Translations under genes and position numbers: made by a program | Source of the DNA: Spinellus fusiger | Taxonomy: Eukaryota > Mucoromycota > Mucoromycetes > Mucorales > Phycomycetaceae | Direction of reading: 5' to 3' | Length of the DNA: 64,000 nt | Assembly (NCBI GenBank): GCA_025094145.1 | Contig: JALLLS010000008.1 | Coordinates: forward strand, 617,464 to 681,463 | Shown: positions 25,143-36,871 of the stretch, piece after piece | Numbering within the stretch: position 1 is the first letter of the stretch | Layout of the letters: the number at the start of each line of letters is the position of its first letter | Notes under the pieces: generated by a model | Database searches by the model: none | Told to the model about the DNA's origin: nothing | Seen by the model: only the letters and a program-made list of their open reading frames with translations

Positions 25143-28100
25143 AGCCATTCAAATAGCCTTTTTGCCTTTAAAGTTCATTAGAAACCCATGAAATACATCT
25201 TGGGCTCTTCTTTGAGAGCTGCTTGGCCCTTCCGACCAGCATTGAATGAGATGATACACTATTTTTTATTTTTTATATTATTTAAAAAATAAAAAATAAA
25301 AACTGCACTTTCTCCAGATCATGAAATAAGCAGTGCAGTGTTGAACCATGTAAAAATTACATATCCACAAAGTGCCCTTTTTACTGCCTTTTCACCCTCT
25401 TTACCTTTCTATTTATTTTTACCTATTTTACTTAAAGGGAATTCATATTTGTTAGGGAAGAGTGAATCTGAACACTACGGGAAAATGAGAAGAGCATTTA
25501 AAGCCAGGCAATTGGTTTATCAGGTACAAGTAACCTTGGAAACTATTAGACGTTACGTTTCACAAGTCAACTCACCATTTTACTATTTGGCAGACACATA
25601 GGTATTTGGAGCTTTTAGTCCCAGGTTTTGACCTCTCATAGCAACGTGTAACTGCGTAGGGACAATAAATAAATTTGTCATTTTCTTACAAAAGCATAAT
25701 ACAAAAGTAAGACAAAGAATGAATGGGAAATTATCTTTTTTTTTTGGGATCTCTATTGGCATTTCGGTGTAGTTAGGGACACCCGTGGCATTACACTATG
25801 AATGTGTGTGTGTGTGTTTTTTTTCTTTTTTCTTTTTCCAAAGTTAGGGTCTGAAGAAGAGGCATTTTCTTTGAGAAATAGTATTACAAAGGCAAAAGGT
25901 CGTATTTCTGTTAATAAGCTCTGTTCTCTATGAGCATTGGATTCCTCTTCTTGGATCCTCTTGATGAAAAAAGAGAAAGAGAAAGAGAGAGACTGTATGG
26001 ATCTTCAGTGTTGATTCATCCCAACGATAGCATTATCATTATCATTATCCCTTTTATAAATAAATAAAAAGAGAGGAAACACATTGATACTCTATTTCTT
26101 TTCTATTTCTTTTCTATTTCTTTTGTAGGAGACTGCCATCCAATGCTTTTTGCCAGCAACTTGGAAAAATAAATGATCTATCCAAATTGGACAGTTTAAT
26201 ATATTAAATCACATTTCGTTGTTGCAAGGATTTTTTCATAAGAAATTTTTAAAGTTATCCGGCAAAACAATACTCTCCAACCTTTATTATTATCTATCCA
26301 TCTATTCCTATGTGTTCTATTCCATAATGACAAACAAAGAGATTCAATTGATGAACTCTAAAAGAGTCATTGCCAAGAGTAGAATTTTCAAGACCGTCAA
26401 CAAAAACAAAATAAAACAAAATAAGCTTTATGGTTTTTAATGAAATAGAACAAGGACTTGCTCTTCATTCCTAGGAATCAACCCTCTGTTGCTCATGATC
26501 ACATCATCATGATGAGTTTCAACTTGTCAAACGACATCTACCACGTATCAGTGTATGTTTCATGAATAAAATATTAGCCATCCATAGCACCTTTTTTTTT
26601 CACAGACTCAGCCTAGAGTTGCTATTTAAACAGAGATATTATTATGCATGTAATTAAATTACCAAGAGACATCCAATGAATGTTTTATTTGCTATTATGG
26701 CCCCACAAACTAACTCTCAGACATCGGAAAGAGATGGAACAGAAGGAGATAGACATCTATCCATCAGAGTACAAATAAGTAATGTTTGTTACTACCCTAT
26801 CATTGCAGTATTAACATTTGACAAGAGCTTATTTCAAACCAATTGAATATTAAGAGTCCATTGAATGTGCTCATGCCTCTTTAAGCTCTTTGTTCTTTTT
26901 TATGACCTTGTCTGTTTTGATCGTACTCATCCAATCAATAGATGGTAAATGAAATATACAATCAAAAGCTCAGGCTTCGGAAATCCAAAGTGATGTCTGG
27001 TTTTCCTAGCCATCCTACTTTAGTGATATGACTTAACATTCATCCAGATTCTTATCTATTATTTTACACTAACATACTGTCTCTTACTAATATTGCCCAT
27101 TGAAGTGTGTCTTATTTTATATTATTGATCATCTACATGTACAATAAATAAAGTCAGTAGAATGGTAGAGAACGACAGTAAGTTTCAATACAAAGGATGT
27201 CTTTATTTGTGTGTACACGTCTAGTTGCATTCCCCATCTCAACAAGACCTGACATTTCTTTTTTTTCTTTTTTTCTTTCTTAAAATGAGTCCTCGAAATC
27301 CTCTCTTTTTATTTCATTCTGGATCTTTTTTATTTATTTATTAAATCAATAGAATAGAATATCAATACATAGCCTATCTATAGGAGAGGATGTGATTATC
27401 ATCAACATCCTATAGTAAGAGTCTACATTGATTAGAATTCACCCGATGCTCTGAAGGAGCTTACACATGGGAAGCAATGTACTACCATCATTAAAAATAG
27501 GATTGTTTGTGGGGGTGTCTATTGATGATTGATTTATATGCAGATAAATGACAAAAGTACAGGATAGGTATTTTATGGAATGTATGATTCTAGGGAATAC
27601 AGTAACGAGGTTATAGATATATTTATGTATTGATATTCTATTCTATTTTATAAAAATAAAAAATAAAGAATAAAGAATAAAGAATAAAGATTAAGAAATA
27701 AAAAATAAAAAATAAAAAATAAAATTCAACGTCTGGCTACGAGTGTGATTGGCTGAGTACCTGAGGAAAATGATAAATAGCGTAGGACGGGATATTTACA
27801 GTTTGATGTCTGGCAGGAGTGTTCTCACTGTTGACCATGACAAGCCTACTTTATCTCACGAATGAAAAAAAAGAAAAGAACCCAACACACGCAACACATT
27901 TGTAGGATAGATCACCAAGGTGGATAGACCCGTGTGTCCATTCATTGAAGAAAGAGATTGAGTCTAGTCCTTTCTCTGTTTATCAATTCATCTACACCCT
28001 TTTTCTTTCTTTCTTTCTTTCTTTTCAACTCATCTTAATAGGAGGAGAATAAAAAATACTAATGAGAGCCAATCTTACTGCTTGTATTTCTGTTTCATTT

Positions 28101-28923
28101 GAAATATAGACATTGCCTTACTCTTTTGATACACAAAGTACATTCCTATTTCGTGGCCAGTAATTTGTTCCAATTCCTTTATTTATTTTTTAATAGAAAA
28201 AAGGTAACTCGCTACACGTCGACTTGAAAATAGGCCGCATAGGAATGATGGCATATCTTTTAATCAATGTGTCTAACTTTTGATAGTAAAGTATGAATAC
28301 CAACAGCCTTTGTTGCTCTATTTAAGAAAGGCTGACGGAATCATTCCTCCAATCTTAGTGGCTAAAGAAGCAAACATCAGTTCTAATAATAAAACAGACA
28401 AACCCCATTTGACCAAGTCATTCAATGGCTAATGCTTATATCACAAGGTCATGGTAGTTACATTGACTAGTGTCTCATGCAAAGTAATAGGCTTGACTCA
28501 ATATCCCAAGTGTCACTAATAAGCCAATATTCAATTAAAGATGCCCATGTCTTATTCCGTAGATACAACTGTAATACCACTTTTACAGTAAAAAAACTAC
28601 TACTACAGTCTTTTGCCAAGAAAAGAAAAGAAGAAAGGTATCCCTTTGAATGTGAGCACATCTCTTTTTAGATGAGATCATAGATTTGAATCCAGTCTAT
28701 AGTCATCGATAGAAACTATCTGATATTGATAGAGCAGAAGTAGTGGATGGTCCTAGGATTCTTATTATGTTTTATACCAGGAAAGACAGCATAAAACATA
28801 GCAAATCAACTCTACACCAGCATGAATAGAGTGAATAACAAAAAAAAAGACAATGGACACCCAATAGACCTTACTAAAAAGTTAGGCAATGAGTCCAATC
28901 CCTTGAAATAGTCCTTTTCACTC

Positions 28924-29612
28924 TACTGTGTTTGGAAATGATTCGCATAACCTCAGAAAAAAAAGATCGCACCCCTTTTTATTTTTATTTTTATCACAAT
29001 TTTATAAATATTATTTGTTCAACAATCATCTTTCAGATTTACTATGATGGACAGGGAGATGCTATCGACGCATTGGGCAATGAGCCCATATGAATGGGTG
29101 TAGTTAAAGAATGTTTTCTTCTTCAGAATAGCATAGACTGCAGTACTCAATTGAACTTAACACCACCTTGGAAGCCTCAGTCAGATCCCAAGGCCACCAA
29201 AGAAGCTATAGTTTCATAACAGAAAAGTGTGTCTTATCATTTAAGAAAGCATGCATTCATTAAAAGAATTAGCAGATTTATTAAAAGTCGTGGCTATAGA
29301 TGTGTGTACTTTCTACTGTACTCTCCTAAGCTTAATCCCATCGAGCAACTCTGGTCTGTTGTGAAGAGTAAGCTTAAAAGAAAAAGGGATCTTGGAAAGC
29401 GAGACGTTAAACATGAGGATCACTGAAGGATGTAGCAGTGTTCTTGTCAGGGATCTCAAGGGATTTTGTCGTTACTCTTCTTTGAAATATGAAATATGCT
29501 CAAGTAAAAAATACCCTTTGATAAACCTCGCACACTTTATGCAAAAAATAAAAATATAAAGTGTGCGATCTTTTTTTCTGAGGTTGTGCGAATCATTTCC
29601 AAACATAGTGTA
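28924..29612 (+). mobile_element. Internally deleted DDE (Tc1/mariner-type) transposon, 689 bp
   Basis: Terminal inverted repeats of about 48 bp begin at TA on both sides. The left reads ACTGTGTTTGGAAATGATTC and continues to GATCGCAC (28926-28974); its complement runs from GTGCGATC to TTTCCAAACATAGTG (29563-29610). Internal coding is limited to the last part of a DDE transposase, so the element is a non-autonomous deletion derivative. The transposase remnant is closest to that of the element at 35231-36871. Confidence 0.85.
29229..29426 (+). pseudogene. Transposase C-terminal remnant (DDE domain)
   Basis: 65 codons ending with RGYRCVYFLLYSPKLNPIEQLW, which matches the last catalytic block of DD34E transposases (the E in NPIE). 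The aspartate blocks and DNA-binding part are gone and the frame stops early. It lies inside the 689-bp element. Confidence 0.75.
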
Positions 29613-30256
29613 AAGTACATTAATTTCAACTCAATTATATGACAAAGTTTTGTAAAAAGGCATGTCCTTTTCTCGGGCTCATTTTTAGATTCAAATCTGA
29701 ACATTGGCTGCCATAAGAATAGAGTTCTTCATCTATGAACTTCATCTTTGCATCTCAATTAAGATCTTTCACTTATTAATAATAGTCTTTTTCCCAGGCC
29801 CTTTTATTTAATTATTATTATTATTATTTAAAAAAAAATTGAATCGTATACACAAATGGTCAGATTTACTTGTCTGGGATGCGATTTTTTTTTCTAAACT
29901 GTCCAGGCTGTGTAGCTTTATCTGTTACATTAAGACGTTATCTTTTGAAAAGATTTCTTTCTTTTCAAAGATATATTCTCATGTATTTTAAAATACTGAC
30001 ACAATAACTATTAGTATTTGTAGTACGAATACTAATAGTAGGACACATATTCTATCCACCTCTTGGATACCTGTGTTTAATAAATTATTTATTTTCTTGG
30101 TACTGAAATAAAGAAATATTTTATTCCCATAAGAAGAATGTACGAATGATCCACTGATCGCAGCGTAAAAGAATGCTGTAACAATGAAATGAATAGTCAG
30201 AAAAGACAATTGTGGTGAAAATCAATGCTATGAAGTATGGATGAAGGTTTGGATAT
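29613..30256. other. Intergenic region downstream of Hsp104
   Basis: Contains a TTA run (29812-29828) and AT-rich DNA. A 73-codon minus-strand ORF (29988-30209) with one hydrophobic stretch has no recognised relatives. The 3' end of the Hsp104 transcript must fall here. Confidence 0.4.
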
Positions 30257-33022
30257 CTAAAGAACACTCTGCTTGATTCTCTTCAGCAGAGGTTTGGATG
30301 AAAAGAATCCAGCGTTTCTTTTTCCAAGAAACTTGCTTTCCTCTTGCATAAGATAATCTTCTTCTACTTGTTCTTCTTCATTGTCATCATTCACCTCTAC
30401 TCTTTGTTGGTGGTTGCGATGTAGTTCAATATCTCCAGCAGAGGAGATACTGACTTGAATGACCTCCCCATCTTGTGCCTTTCTGTCAATCATTAATTTG
30501 GCCAAAGGGTTCAGTATCTTTTGCTGGATGACTCGATTGAGAGGACGTGCACCAAACATGGGCTCATTGCCACGCTCTCCAAGCCACTCTCTGACATCCA
30601 GTGGAATCTCTAGCTTGACATTGTGATCTGAAAGTCTTTCTTCTATCTCTTTCAGGCGAATATCAACAATACTCATAATACTCTTTTGTGATAGGCGATT
30701 AAAGATAACAAGTTCGTCAATACGGTTAGTGAATTCACAGCTGAAATGTTGGCGAACTGTCTGTAGTATATCCTTCTTAAGCTCTGCAAAATCCTTCTTG
30801 TTGTTTATTTTAGACTGTTCGGCTATTGTGTTTGCTCCTAGATTGGATGTCATGATAATCACTGTATTGCGGAAATCAATCTTACGCCCCTTGGAATCAT
30901 GAATAAACCCTTCGTCTAATACTTGCAATAGTACATTTGCTACATCTTTGTGGGCCTTTTCAATTTCATCCAAAAGCACTACCGAGTAAGGCTTTTGACT
31001 TACAGCTTCAAACAGACCCCCTTCATCATAACCAACATATCCAGAAGGAGCACCAATAAGTTTGGCCACACTGTGCTGTTCCATCAGTTCACTCATATCA
31101 ATACGAACCATGGCTCTTTCGTCATCAAACAAGAACTCTGCCAACATTTTACACAAAAGTGTCTTTCCAACCCCTGTAGGACCCAAGAACATAAAACTAG
31201 CCAGAGGCTTATTTGGATCCTGAAGACCTGCTTTGGATACCCTTACAGCATTGCAGACAGCGTTCACAGCTCTTCTTTGACCCACGACTTTCCTTCCAAG
31301 TATACGATCCATCCCTATAAGCTTTTCACGATCGTTTCTAGCAAGATTCTGAAGGGGAATCCCTGTCCACCGAGAAACTACATCGACAATATGTTCTGGA
31401 TGCACAACATGACTGAGTTGCTTTGGCAATGGATGATCTGATAGTGTCTCTTCTAATAGCTTATGCTCATTTTCAGATACTAGTCGATCCATACGCTGTT
31501 TGATCTCTGGAATTACATAGTATTCAATATCTGCTGCTTTTTCCAAATGGTGGTGGTTCTTGGCTTCGACTGCCTTGCGTTTCATTTCATCCAGTTTCTG
31601 TTTAATATGTCGTATAGCATCTAACCGACCCTTGGAAGCATCGTATTGTGTCTTTAGTGGATCCAATTCGATCTTGATTCTAGTTATCTCCTTCATTACT
31701 TGAGCAAGACGTTCCTTTGAGCTCTTGCTCTCTTCAATTTGTAGTGCCGTTGCTTCAATTTCAAGCTGTAGATGTCTTCTCTCTAGAATATCAATCTTTT
31801 CAGGCTTCGAATCCAATTGAACACGCGTATTAGCAGAAGCCTCATCCATCAAGTCAATGGCCTTGTCTGGTAAATACCGTTTGGTGATATACCTGTCCGA
31901 GAGATGAGTTGCAGCTACAAGAGCAGCGTCGGTGATCTTTACACCATGGTATGCCTCGTACTTCTCCTTCAATCCACGCAGAATAGAAAGAGTAGCAGAA
32001 ACAGAAGGCTCCTCCACTTGCACTCGTTGAAGTCGTCTCTCAAAAGCAGGGTCCTTTTCTATTTGGCGATACTCTGTTAAAGTAGTGGCCCCAATGCATC
32101 TCAGTTCACCGCGTGCTAACATGGGCTTTAACAGATTAGCAGCGTCCATGGATCCCTGTGCCTTTCCAGCACCCAGCACAGTATGCATTTCATCAATGAA
32201 AAGAATCACTCTTTCTTTGGCTTCCTTGACTTCCTTGAGGACTCCCTTCAACCGTTCTTCGAATTCACCGCGTAGTTTTGCACCTGCTACCAATGCACCC
32301 ATATCCAAACAAAACAGCCTGCACTGGAGTATCTGGGGTACATCACAGGCAACAATACGAAGCACCAGTCCTTCTACAATAGCCGTCTTTCCTACACCAG
32401 GCTCACCCACGAGCACAGGGTTGTTTTTTGTGCGTCTTGCAAGAATACGAATCACTCGACGGATATCATCGTCACGTCCAATGACTGGGTCCAGCTTACC
32501 CCTTTGTGCCATGTCCGTCATATCCGTAGCATACTTGGACAGTACTTCATAGGGGTAGGGAGGCTGTCTGTTTCCATGACTCTTACTGCGTAGGAGGACT
32601 ATTCCGTTGTCTATTGTCTTTTTATCGAACCCCATGTCTATGAAGGGCTGGATGACCTGTGCATCATCCACCCATGCCATAGTAATATGCTCCAAACAGA
32701 TAAGTGTGTCTCTTTGTGCCTTCATATGCCCCCAGGCGTTGTTCAGCAGTTGGTTTGTTTTTTCTGCATAGGGTATATGTGTGGGAGGAGGTGTGTGTTT
32801 GGATACATTGGCTAGTTGCCGCCTGTATGTCTTTTCCAGTAGCTCTGTCTTGCTTCCGAGGGTTTTGATGAGAGTACCAAAAAAAGAAACACCGTCTTTC
32901 TTGTCCAACAAGGCACACATAATATGCACTGGCAGGACGGTGGTATTTTCATACTCTCGGGCCAAATGGTGTGCTCTCAGTAACATGTTTTCTGCTGCTT
33001 CTGTGTAGGGAAGAGCCTTCAT
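30257..33022 (-). CDS. HSP104: Hsp104/ClpB-type AAA+ disaggregase
   Basis: Two-ring AAA+ chaperone that pulls proteins out of aggregates with Hsp70/Hsp40. Intronless, 921 residues (yeast Hsp104 is 908). An N-terminal Clp-N repeat domain (about 1-150) is followed by NBD1 with Walker A GEPGVGKT (206-213) and Walker B VILFIDE (272-278), a coiled-coil middle domain (about 400-530), and NBD2 with Walker A GPTGVGKT (614-621), Walker B VVLLDE (681-686) and sensor/arginine region GARPLNR. No mitochondrial targeting sequence is seen, so it is cytosolic or nuclear rather than Hsp78. NBD1 pore loop reads [12 protein letters not shown], with Leu where a Tyr is usual; the NBD2 pore loop GYVGYDEGG is intact. 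The tail ends [10 protein letters not shown], not the acidic tail of yeast Hsp104. ATG 33022 is chosen because the conserved N domain starts there. One stress-element-like CCCCT lies upstream (33257-33261). Confidence 0.95.
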   Translation of the reverse strand: MKALPYTEAAENMLLRAHHLAREYENTTVLPVHIMCALLDKKDGVSFFGTLIKTLGSKTELLEKTYRRQLANVSKHTPPPTHIPYAEKTNQLLNNAWGHMKAQRDTLICLEHITMAWVDDAQVIQPFIDMGFDKKTIDNGIVLLRSKSHGNRQPPYPYEVLSKYATDMTDMAQRGKLDPVIGRDDDIRRVIRILARRTKNNPVLVGEPGVGKTAIVEGLVLRIVACDVPQILQCRLFCLDMGALVAGAKLRGEFEERLKGVLKEVKEAKERVILFIDEMHTVLGAGKAQGSMDAANLLKPMLARGELRCIGATTLTEYRQIEKDPAFERRLQRVQVEEPSVSATLSILRGLKEKYEAYHGVKITDAALVAATHLSDRYITKRYLPDKAIDLMDEASANTRVQLDSKPEKIDILERRHLQLEIEATALQIEESKSSKERLAQVMKEITRIKIELDPLKTQYDASKGRLDAIRHIKQKLDEMKRKAVEAKNHHHLEKAADIEYYVIPEIKQRMDRLVSENEHKLLEETLSDHPLPKQLSHVVHPEHIVDVVSRWTGIPLQNLARNDREKLIGMDRILGRKVVGQRRAVNAVCNAVRVSKAGLQDPNKPLASFMFLGPTGVGKTLLCKMLAEFLFDDERAMVRIDMSELMEQHSVAKLIGAPSGYVGYDEGGLFEAVSQKPYSVVLLDEIEKAHKDVANVLLQVLDEGFIHDSKGRKIDFRNTVIIMTSNLGANTIAEQSKINNKKDFAELKKDILQTVRQHFSCEFTNRIDELVIFNRLSQKSIMSIVDIRLKEIEERLSDHNVKLEIPLDVREWLGERGNEPMFGARPLNRVIQQKILNPLAKLMIDRKAQDGEVIQVSISSAGDIELHRNHQQRVEVNDDNEEEQVEEDYLMQEESKFLGKRNAGFFSSKPLLKRIKQSVL

Positions 33023-33075
33023 AGTTGACAGAAGAAAAAGAAGTGGAAGTGAAAGAAGAGAAAGAAGAAGAAAAC

Positions 33076-33104
33076 ACACTTGCACTTGCACTTGCACTTG
33101 CACT
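33076..33104. repeat. TTGCAC hexamer repeat in the Hsp104 leader
   Basis: Four to five CTTGCA units about 55 bp upstream of the Hsp104 ATG. Read on the minus strand they encode Val-Gln, but there is no ATG, so I treat them as 5' leader. Confidence 0.75.
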
Positions 33105-33319
33105 CTACACTCTACAGCAAGAAAAAGGAGACACTATTAGGGTAGCCCTATCCTATCCTCTTTTTTTTTCTTCTTCTTTCTCTCTCTCTTTATTATTATT
33201 ATTATTATTATTATTTATGCACAGATGGGAACTCTCCTTCTTCACTGGTTCTATTGCCCCTTCTCCTGTCCATAGACACAGACATACATATGCACAGTGT
33301 AATAGGCTTACAGTGACTA

Positions 33320-35110
33320 CTACCAGTAACTACCATCCCGAGCATACTTTGCTCTTTCACTACTAGCCACTTCTTCCTGGGCAGGACCAAACAATGGCAA
33401 GGGAGGAGTGTAGTGCTTCATCTCTAAAATACTCCTGCCACTAGGTATCTTTTGCTGGAGCCCCTGTCGTGAAGGCACTGTCTGGTAGGCCACCTTAAGA
33501 ACAGCATAAGCCACTGAACAAGAAGAAAGAAGGAAAGAAAGAAAGAAAGAAGAGGCTTACTGTATCATTGATCTTTGTCAGTTTATGAAGCCACTCTGCT
33601 ACTGTTTCTTCTTCTTTTTGAGCACGTATGGCAAGGGCAGATCGTCTTGCTTTGGAAAGACCTGCGTGGTGGTGTATTGCACGCAGATCTGCCTTGCAGT
33701 CCCGCATAAATCCTACAGCCTCACCCAAACGTCTTTGTGTTTGTTTGTTTATAATTCTATTGACCTCATGTAGAGAGAGAAGGAGAGAGAGAGAAAAGAA
33801 AAAAAAAGAAAGACCTTCATACCCACACCTCTCCTCCCCACTACTTACTGTGCATCATTGGCATCAAGGGCAAGGTATTTTTTAGCCATGGCCTAGGAGA
33901 AAGGTGAGCCGTGTCCTACCTATAGGATATTACCTTGTAGAATTGAGATCCATCGACAAAGTAGCGCTTAAGATCAGAAGAGACTTCCTGATTGCCTTGA
34001 ATAGAAGAAATCAACCCATTGGCAATCTCATATTGCTCTGCTACTCCTATGTACAGTTTAGCCGTCAATGCATTGGAAAGGCTCTTGTTCACAAGTGCTT
34101 TACAAATAGCAACGCTCTGTGCATCTGCCAATGTCATTCTATCCATAGTGAATACATTTTCTCCTTGTTTTTCTTTTCCTTACTTTGAAAGTGCTACCAA
34201 GAACTCCTTGATGGTCTCTACAGGACGATTCTCGGGAGGTTGCCGCCATTTAGGCACAACATCATTGGCCAAGTACTGGAAAATACCAGCAGCTGTAATC
34301 AACGCATCTGCTACCTTCCAACATCAGTGCCTTTTTTTTCTCTTCTCTCTTTTATTTACTTTGTTATAAAGAATAGCCGTATCTGACCCATGGCTCTGCA
34401 GATTCTTCAAAAGTTCGTTTCCTTGCAGTGAACAGGCATAGGCATACGTCATGAGAACAAAGATAAGCTCATAGTGGATGTCAGGACACACAATACGAGG
34501 TGCATTGCTGCCACTGTAGAGGATATGGTCGCCTAATGTGGAACGCCATGATGTTTCTTATACAACACACCCACAACAAGCATATACAAACATATACAAA
34601 TACGCACAGAAATAAACGGTATAAGACACCATAAGACACTCAGTCTATATACTAAAATAAAGGAGACGCTTGTTTACCAATATTCCTGTACTTGTGTATC
34701 TTGAGTTCACCTGCTTCTAAGCAATGGAGGATGCTCATCAAGTAGGGTAAATAGTCATCAATGGTCTAAATAATAGTAATAATAGTAATAATAATAGTAA
34801 TAAATAATAAATAATACAATAATAACAATACAATAATAACAATAACAGTAGATGGTCTGAAGGAACACAATGCTTTTTCTATAAGAGCAAAGAAGAAGAA
34901 AAAACTCCCCCTCTACAGACTACTTGCATTGACAATGGTACGATAATCGCGTGTGCTGAGTGCTACTTTTTTCAGTTCTTTAAGGACTGCTCGAAGACGT
35001 CCTCTTTGAGCCGTAGCATCTGAAATAGAAGACGAATGAGGACCCACATCTTCAAGAAAGTCAACAAATGAAACTGCGCCCGTGGTAGGTAATGAGTAAG
35101 GGTAGCTCAT
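33320..35110 (-). CDS. BRO1-domain protein, PalC/Rim23-like
   Basis: Probable component of the ESCRT-linked ambient-pH signalling pathway (Pal/Rim), which binds ESCRT-III at the plasma membrane. Eight exons on the minus strand: 35110-34917, 34766-34678, 34556-34360, 34314-34184, 34138-33934, 33892-33849, 33732-33561, 33493-33320; 401 residues, all junctions GT-AG and in frame. The N terminus MSYPYSLPTTGAVSFVDF, the block SWRSTLGDHILYSG, LADAQSVAICKAL and the C-terminal NDTVAYQTVPSRQGLQQKIPSGRSI fit recalled PalC sequences, the last giving the best distinction from ALIX or BROX. Exon 2 could be read in another frame (TIDDYLPY), but that frame stops inside the exon. It follows Hsp104 by about 300 bp on the same strand. 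A transposon unit begins 109 bp upstream of the ATG. Confidence 0.75.
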
Positions 35111-35218
35111 GATGCATCCTATCCCCAAGTCGTCCCTCCGATAGAGGTTTAGGGCATGGGAGAGTGTGACTGTGGAGAGGATGCTTGACGGCAAATAGTA
35201 TTCCCGTTAACATCCTAT
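35111..35218 (-). promoter_or_regulatory. Truncated promoter/5' leader of the PalC-like gene
   Basis: Only 108 bp separate the start codon from the TA that bounds the 13-kb transposon unit. It contains no obvious TATA box. The original promoter has probably been displaced or replaced. Confidence 0.4.
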
Positions 35219-35230
35219 TATGGTTCAAAG

Positions 35231-36871
35231 TACACTATTTTCACTTATTATTGTCGCACTTTTAGAGCAAAATATGTCGTACATTTGGAAAAAAAAAAAA
35301 ACTTAGCGCACAAGTGGAAAAAAATGTCACATTAATAAATTAAAAGGTGGCATAGTAAAAGATTTAAAACTGGCGTATTCTAAGTACTTGGGTTTTTTCT
35401 TTTTTTTTTTTTACATTTTACTTTTCTTAATAATAATAATAAAAATATCATTGTGCACAAAGACGGCCATGGAAATCTCTATAATGATAAAGGCATAGCC
35501 GTTACAGTAGTGGAGATGGAGGTAGACGAGGAGACGTACCCCATTGAGACGGTTACGAACTTCAGGATGTACCTTGACCTCAAACCACCCGAGAAGCCAG
35601 AAAGAAGAACTGTACAACAATCCGTAGACAGAGATGTCAATACGGAAGAGGATAACAGAGCTCCTGGTATCCACAGGCATTACAAAGATTCTGAGAAAGA
35701 GCAGTTGTTTGTATTGATTTATGAAAGGGGTATGAGCGTCAGAGCTGCTGCGCTGAAACTTCAAATCCACCCACGCACTGCTCAGCGATGGTACTCGAAC
35801 AATCAGCAGAACCCTCAGACATTCATTGCCAGAAAAGAAGGTAGTGGAAGGCCAGTTGGTAGACCAGCACTACTTGACGATAGCCATAAAAGATTTTTGG
35901 TCGATTTATTGGACGATCAGCCCTCTTTAGTCCTGGATCAAATGATGGAGAGTTTGAGAACGTCTTTTATTGATTTAGAGATATCGAAAACAGCTCTCTA
36001 CAATTTTGTTACCAAAAATTGTAAGATCAGTCTAAAAAGAGCCCATTTTCATTCAGTTGATCGTAATAGTCCTGAAAAGATCAAGAATCGAAAGGAGTGG
36101 GCACAAAAATCGATGGAGACAGACATGGACTACATGAGCAACTGTGTCTTTATAGATGAGGCGGCATTCCACATCAACATGAAGCGTACTTTTGCTTGGT
36201 CAAAAGTAGGTACTCGTGCAGTAGTAAAAGTACCAAGAATAAGGGCTAAAACAACAACTATCATGGGAGCAATATCTGCTCAGGGCCTTGTCAATATAAA
36301 AGTAAGACGGCCTCAAATGTTGCCTGTTTCAAAGAAGAGAAGAACTACTGGATCTGGTGGGCCTTCTAAAAAACAAAGCAAAGGCACTGTTACTGGCCAC
36401 CATCTTAACTTCTTGAGCGATACAATGGATGTCATGGATAATTTTCCAGATGTTTTCAAGGACAATGACTTGATTATGGACAAGGCACCTATCCATATGA
36501 ATAAAGAAATTAAAAGCTTCATTGAAGGCCGTGGGTACAGGTGTATCTATCTTCCTCCATACCCACCAGAGTTGAGTCCCATCGAGCAATTCTGGTTTAT
36601 TTTCAAAAGCAAGTTGAAAAGAGAAAGACTCTCGGAAGAAGAAACACTGTCATCTAAAATCGCCGATGCATCTAACCAAGTTTTTCTCAGTGATCTCAAA
36701 CGATTTTGTAAATACTCTTTCGATAGATTTGAGGATTGCTTACAAGAGAAGCCTCTTTAAAAATAAAGCATTTAGGTCGCATTTGTCGCATCCAACTTAT
36801 ACGCCACATTTTAATTTATTAATGCGACATATTTTTCTCCAAAAGTGCGACAATAATGTGAAAATAGTGTA
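35231..36871 (+). mobile_element. Full-length mariner-like (DD34E) transposon
   Basis: 1641 bp including TA target duplications. Inverted ends of about 48 bp: CACTATTTTCACTTATTATT continuing to GTCGCACTTTT and AATATGTCG on the left, with the complement at 36823-36869. It sits 10 bp inside the left end of unit 1 and carries one long, uninterrupted transposase gene, so it may still be active. Confidence 0.9.
35516..36760 (+). CDS. Transposase, IS630/Tc1/mariner superfamily (DDE_3)
   Basis: 414 residues from ATG 35516, the first in-frame ATG; the open frame extends to 35453 without one. An N-terminal helix-turn-helix (YERGMSVRAAALKLQIHPRTAQRWY) is followed by the catalytic triad: Asp in CVFIDEAAFH, Asp in LIMDKAPIH, and Glu in LSPIEQFW, the last two 34 residues apart. 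A linker WSKVGTRAVVKVPR between the first two is typical. No stop codons or frameshifts, unlike all other transposases in the window. It should cut and paste the surrounding 1.64-kb element at TA sites. Confidence 0.88.
   Translation: MEVDEETYPIETVTNFRMYLDLKPPEKPERRTVQQSVDRDVNTEEDNRAPGIHRHYKDSEKEQLFVLIYERGMSVRAAALKLQIHPRTAQRWYSNNQQNPQTFIARKEGSGRPVGRPALLDDSHKRFLVDLLDDQPSLVLDQMMESLRTSFIDLEISKTALYNFVTKNCKISLKRAHFHSVDRNSPEKIKNRKEWAQKSMETDMDYMSNCVFIDEAAFHINMKRTFAWSKVGTRAVVKVPRIRAKTTTIMGAISAQGLVNIKVRRPQMLPVSKKRRTTGSGGPSKKQSKGTVTGHHLNFLSDTMDVMDNFPDVFKDNDLIMDKAPIHMNKEIKSFIEGRGYRCIYLPPYPPELSPIEQFWFIFKSKLKRERLSEEETLSSKIADASNQVFLSDLKRFCKYSFDRFEDCLQEKPL

Larger units (their letters stand above)
24451..28923. 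other. Large AT-rich intergenic region
   Basis: 4.5 kb with no supported gene. It has GAATCTAT repeats (24930-25010), an AATAAAT run (25086-25142), an AT-only hairpin (25262-25302), a TCATTA run (26033-26050), a TCTATTTCTTT repeat (26090-26125) and AAAGAATA/AAAAATA arrays (27645-27725). ORFs such as 25338-25601 and 26219-26440 have no recognisable features. Confidence 0.45.

Noticed and set aside
25338..25601. 87-codon ORF as a gene
   Set aside because: No domain, no splice or promoter context, and composition like surrounding intergenic DNA.
33023..33103. N-terminal extension MQVQVQVQ... of Hsp104
   Set aside because: It reads a CTTGCA repeat without any ATG; the conserved Clp-N domain starts at the ATG at 33022.
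33177..33260. Heat-shock element upstream of Hsp104
   Set aside because: I found no proper nGAAnnTTCnnGAAn array; only scattered GAA/TTC in purine and pyrimidine tracts and a single CCCCT.
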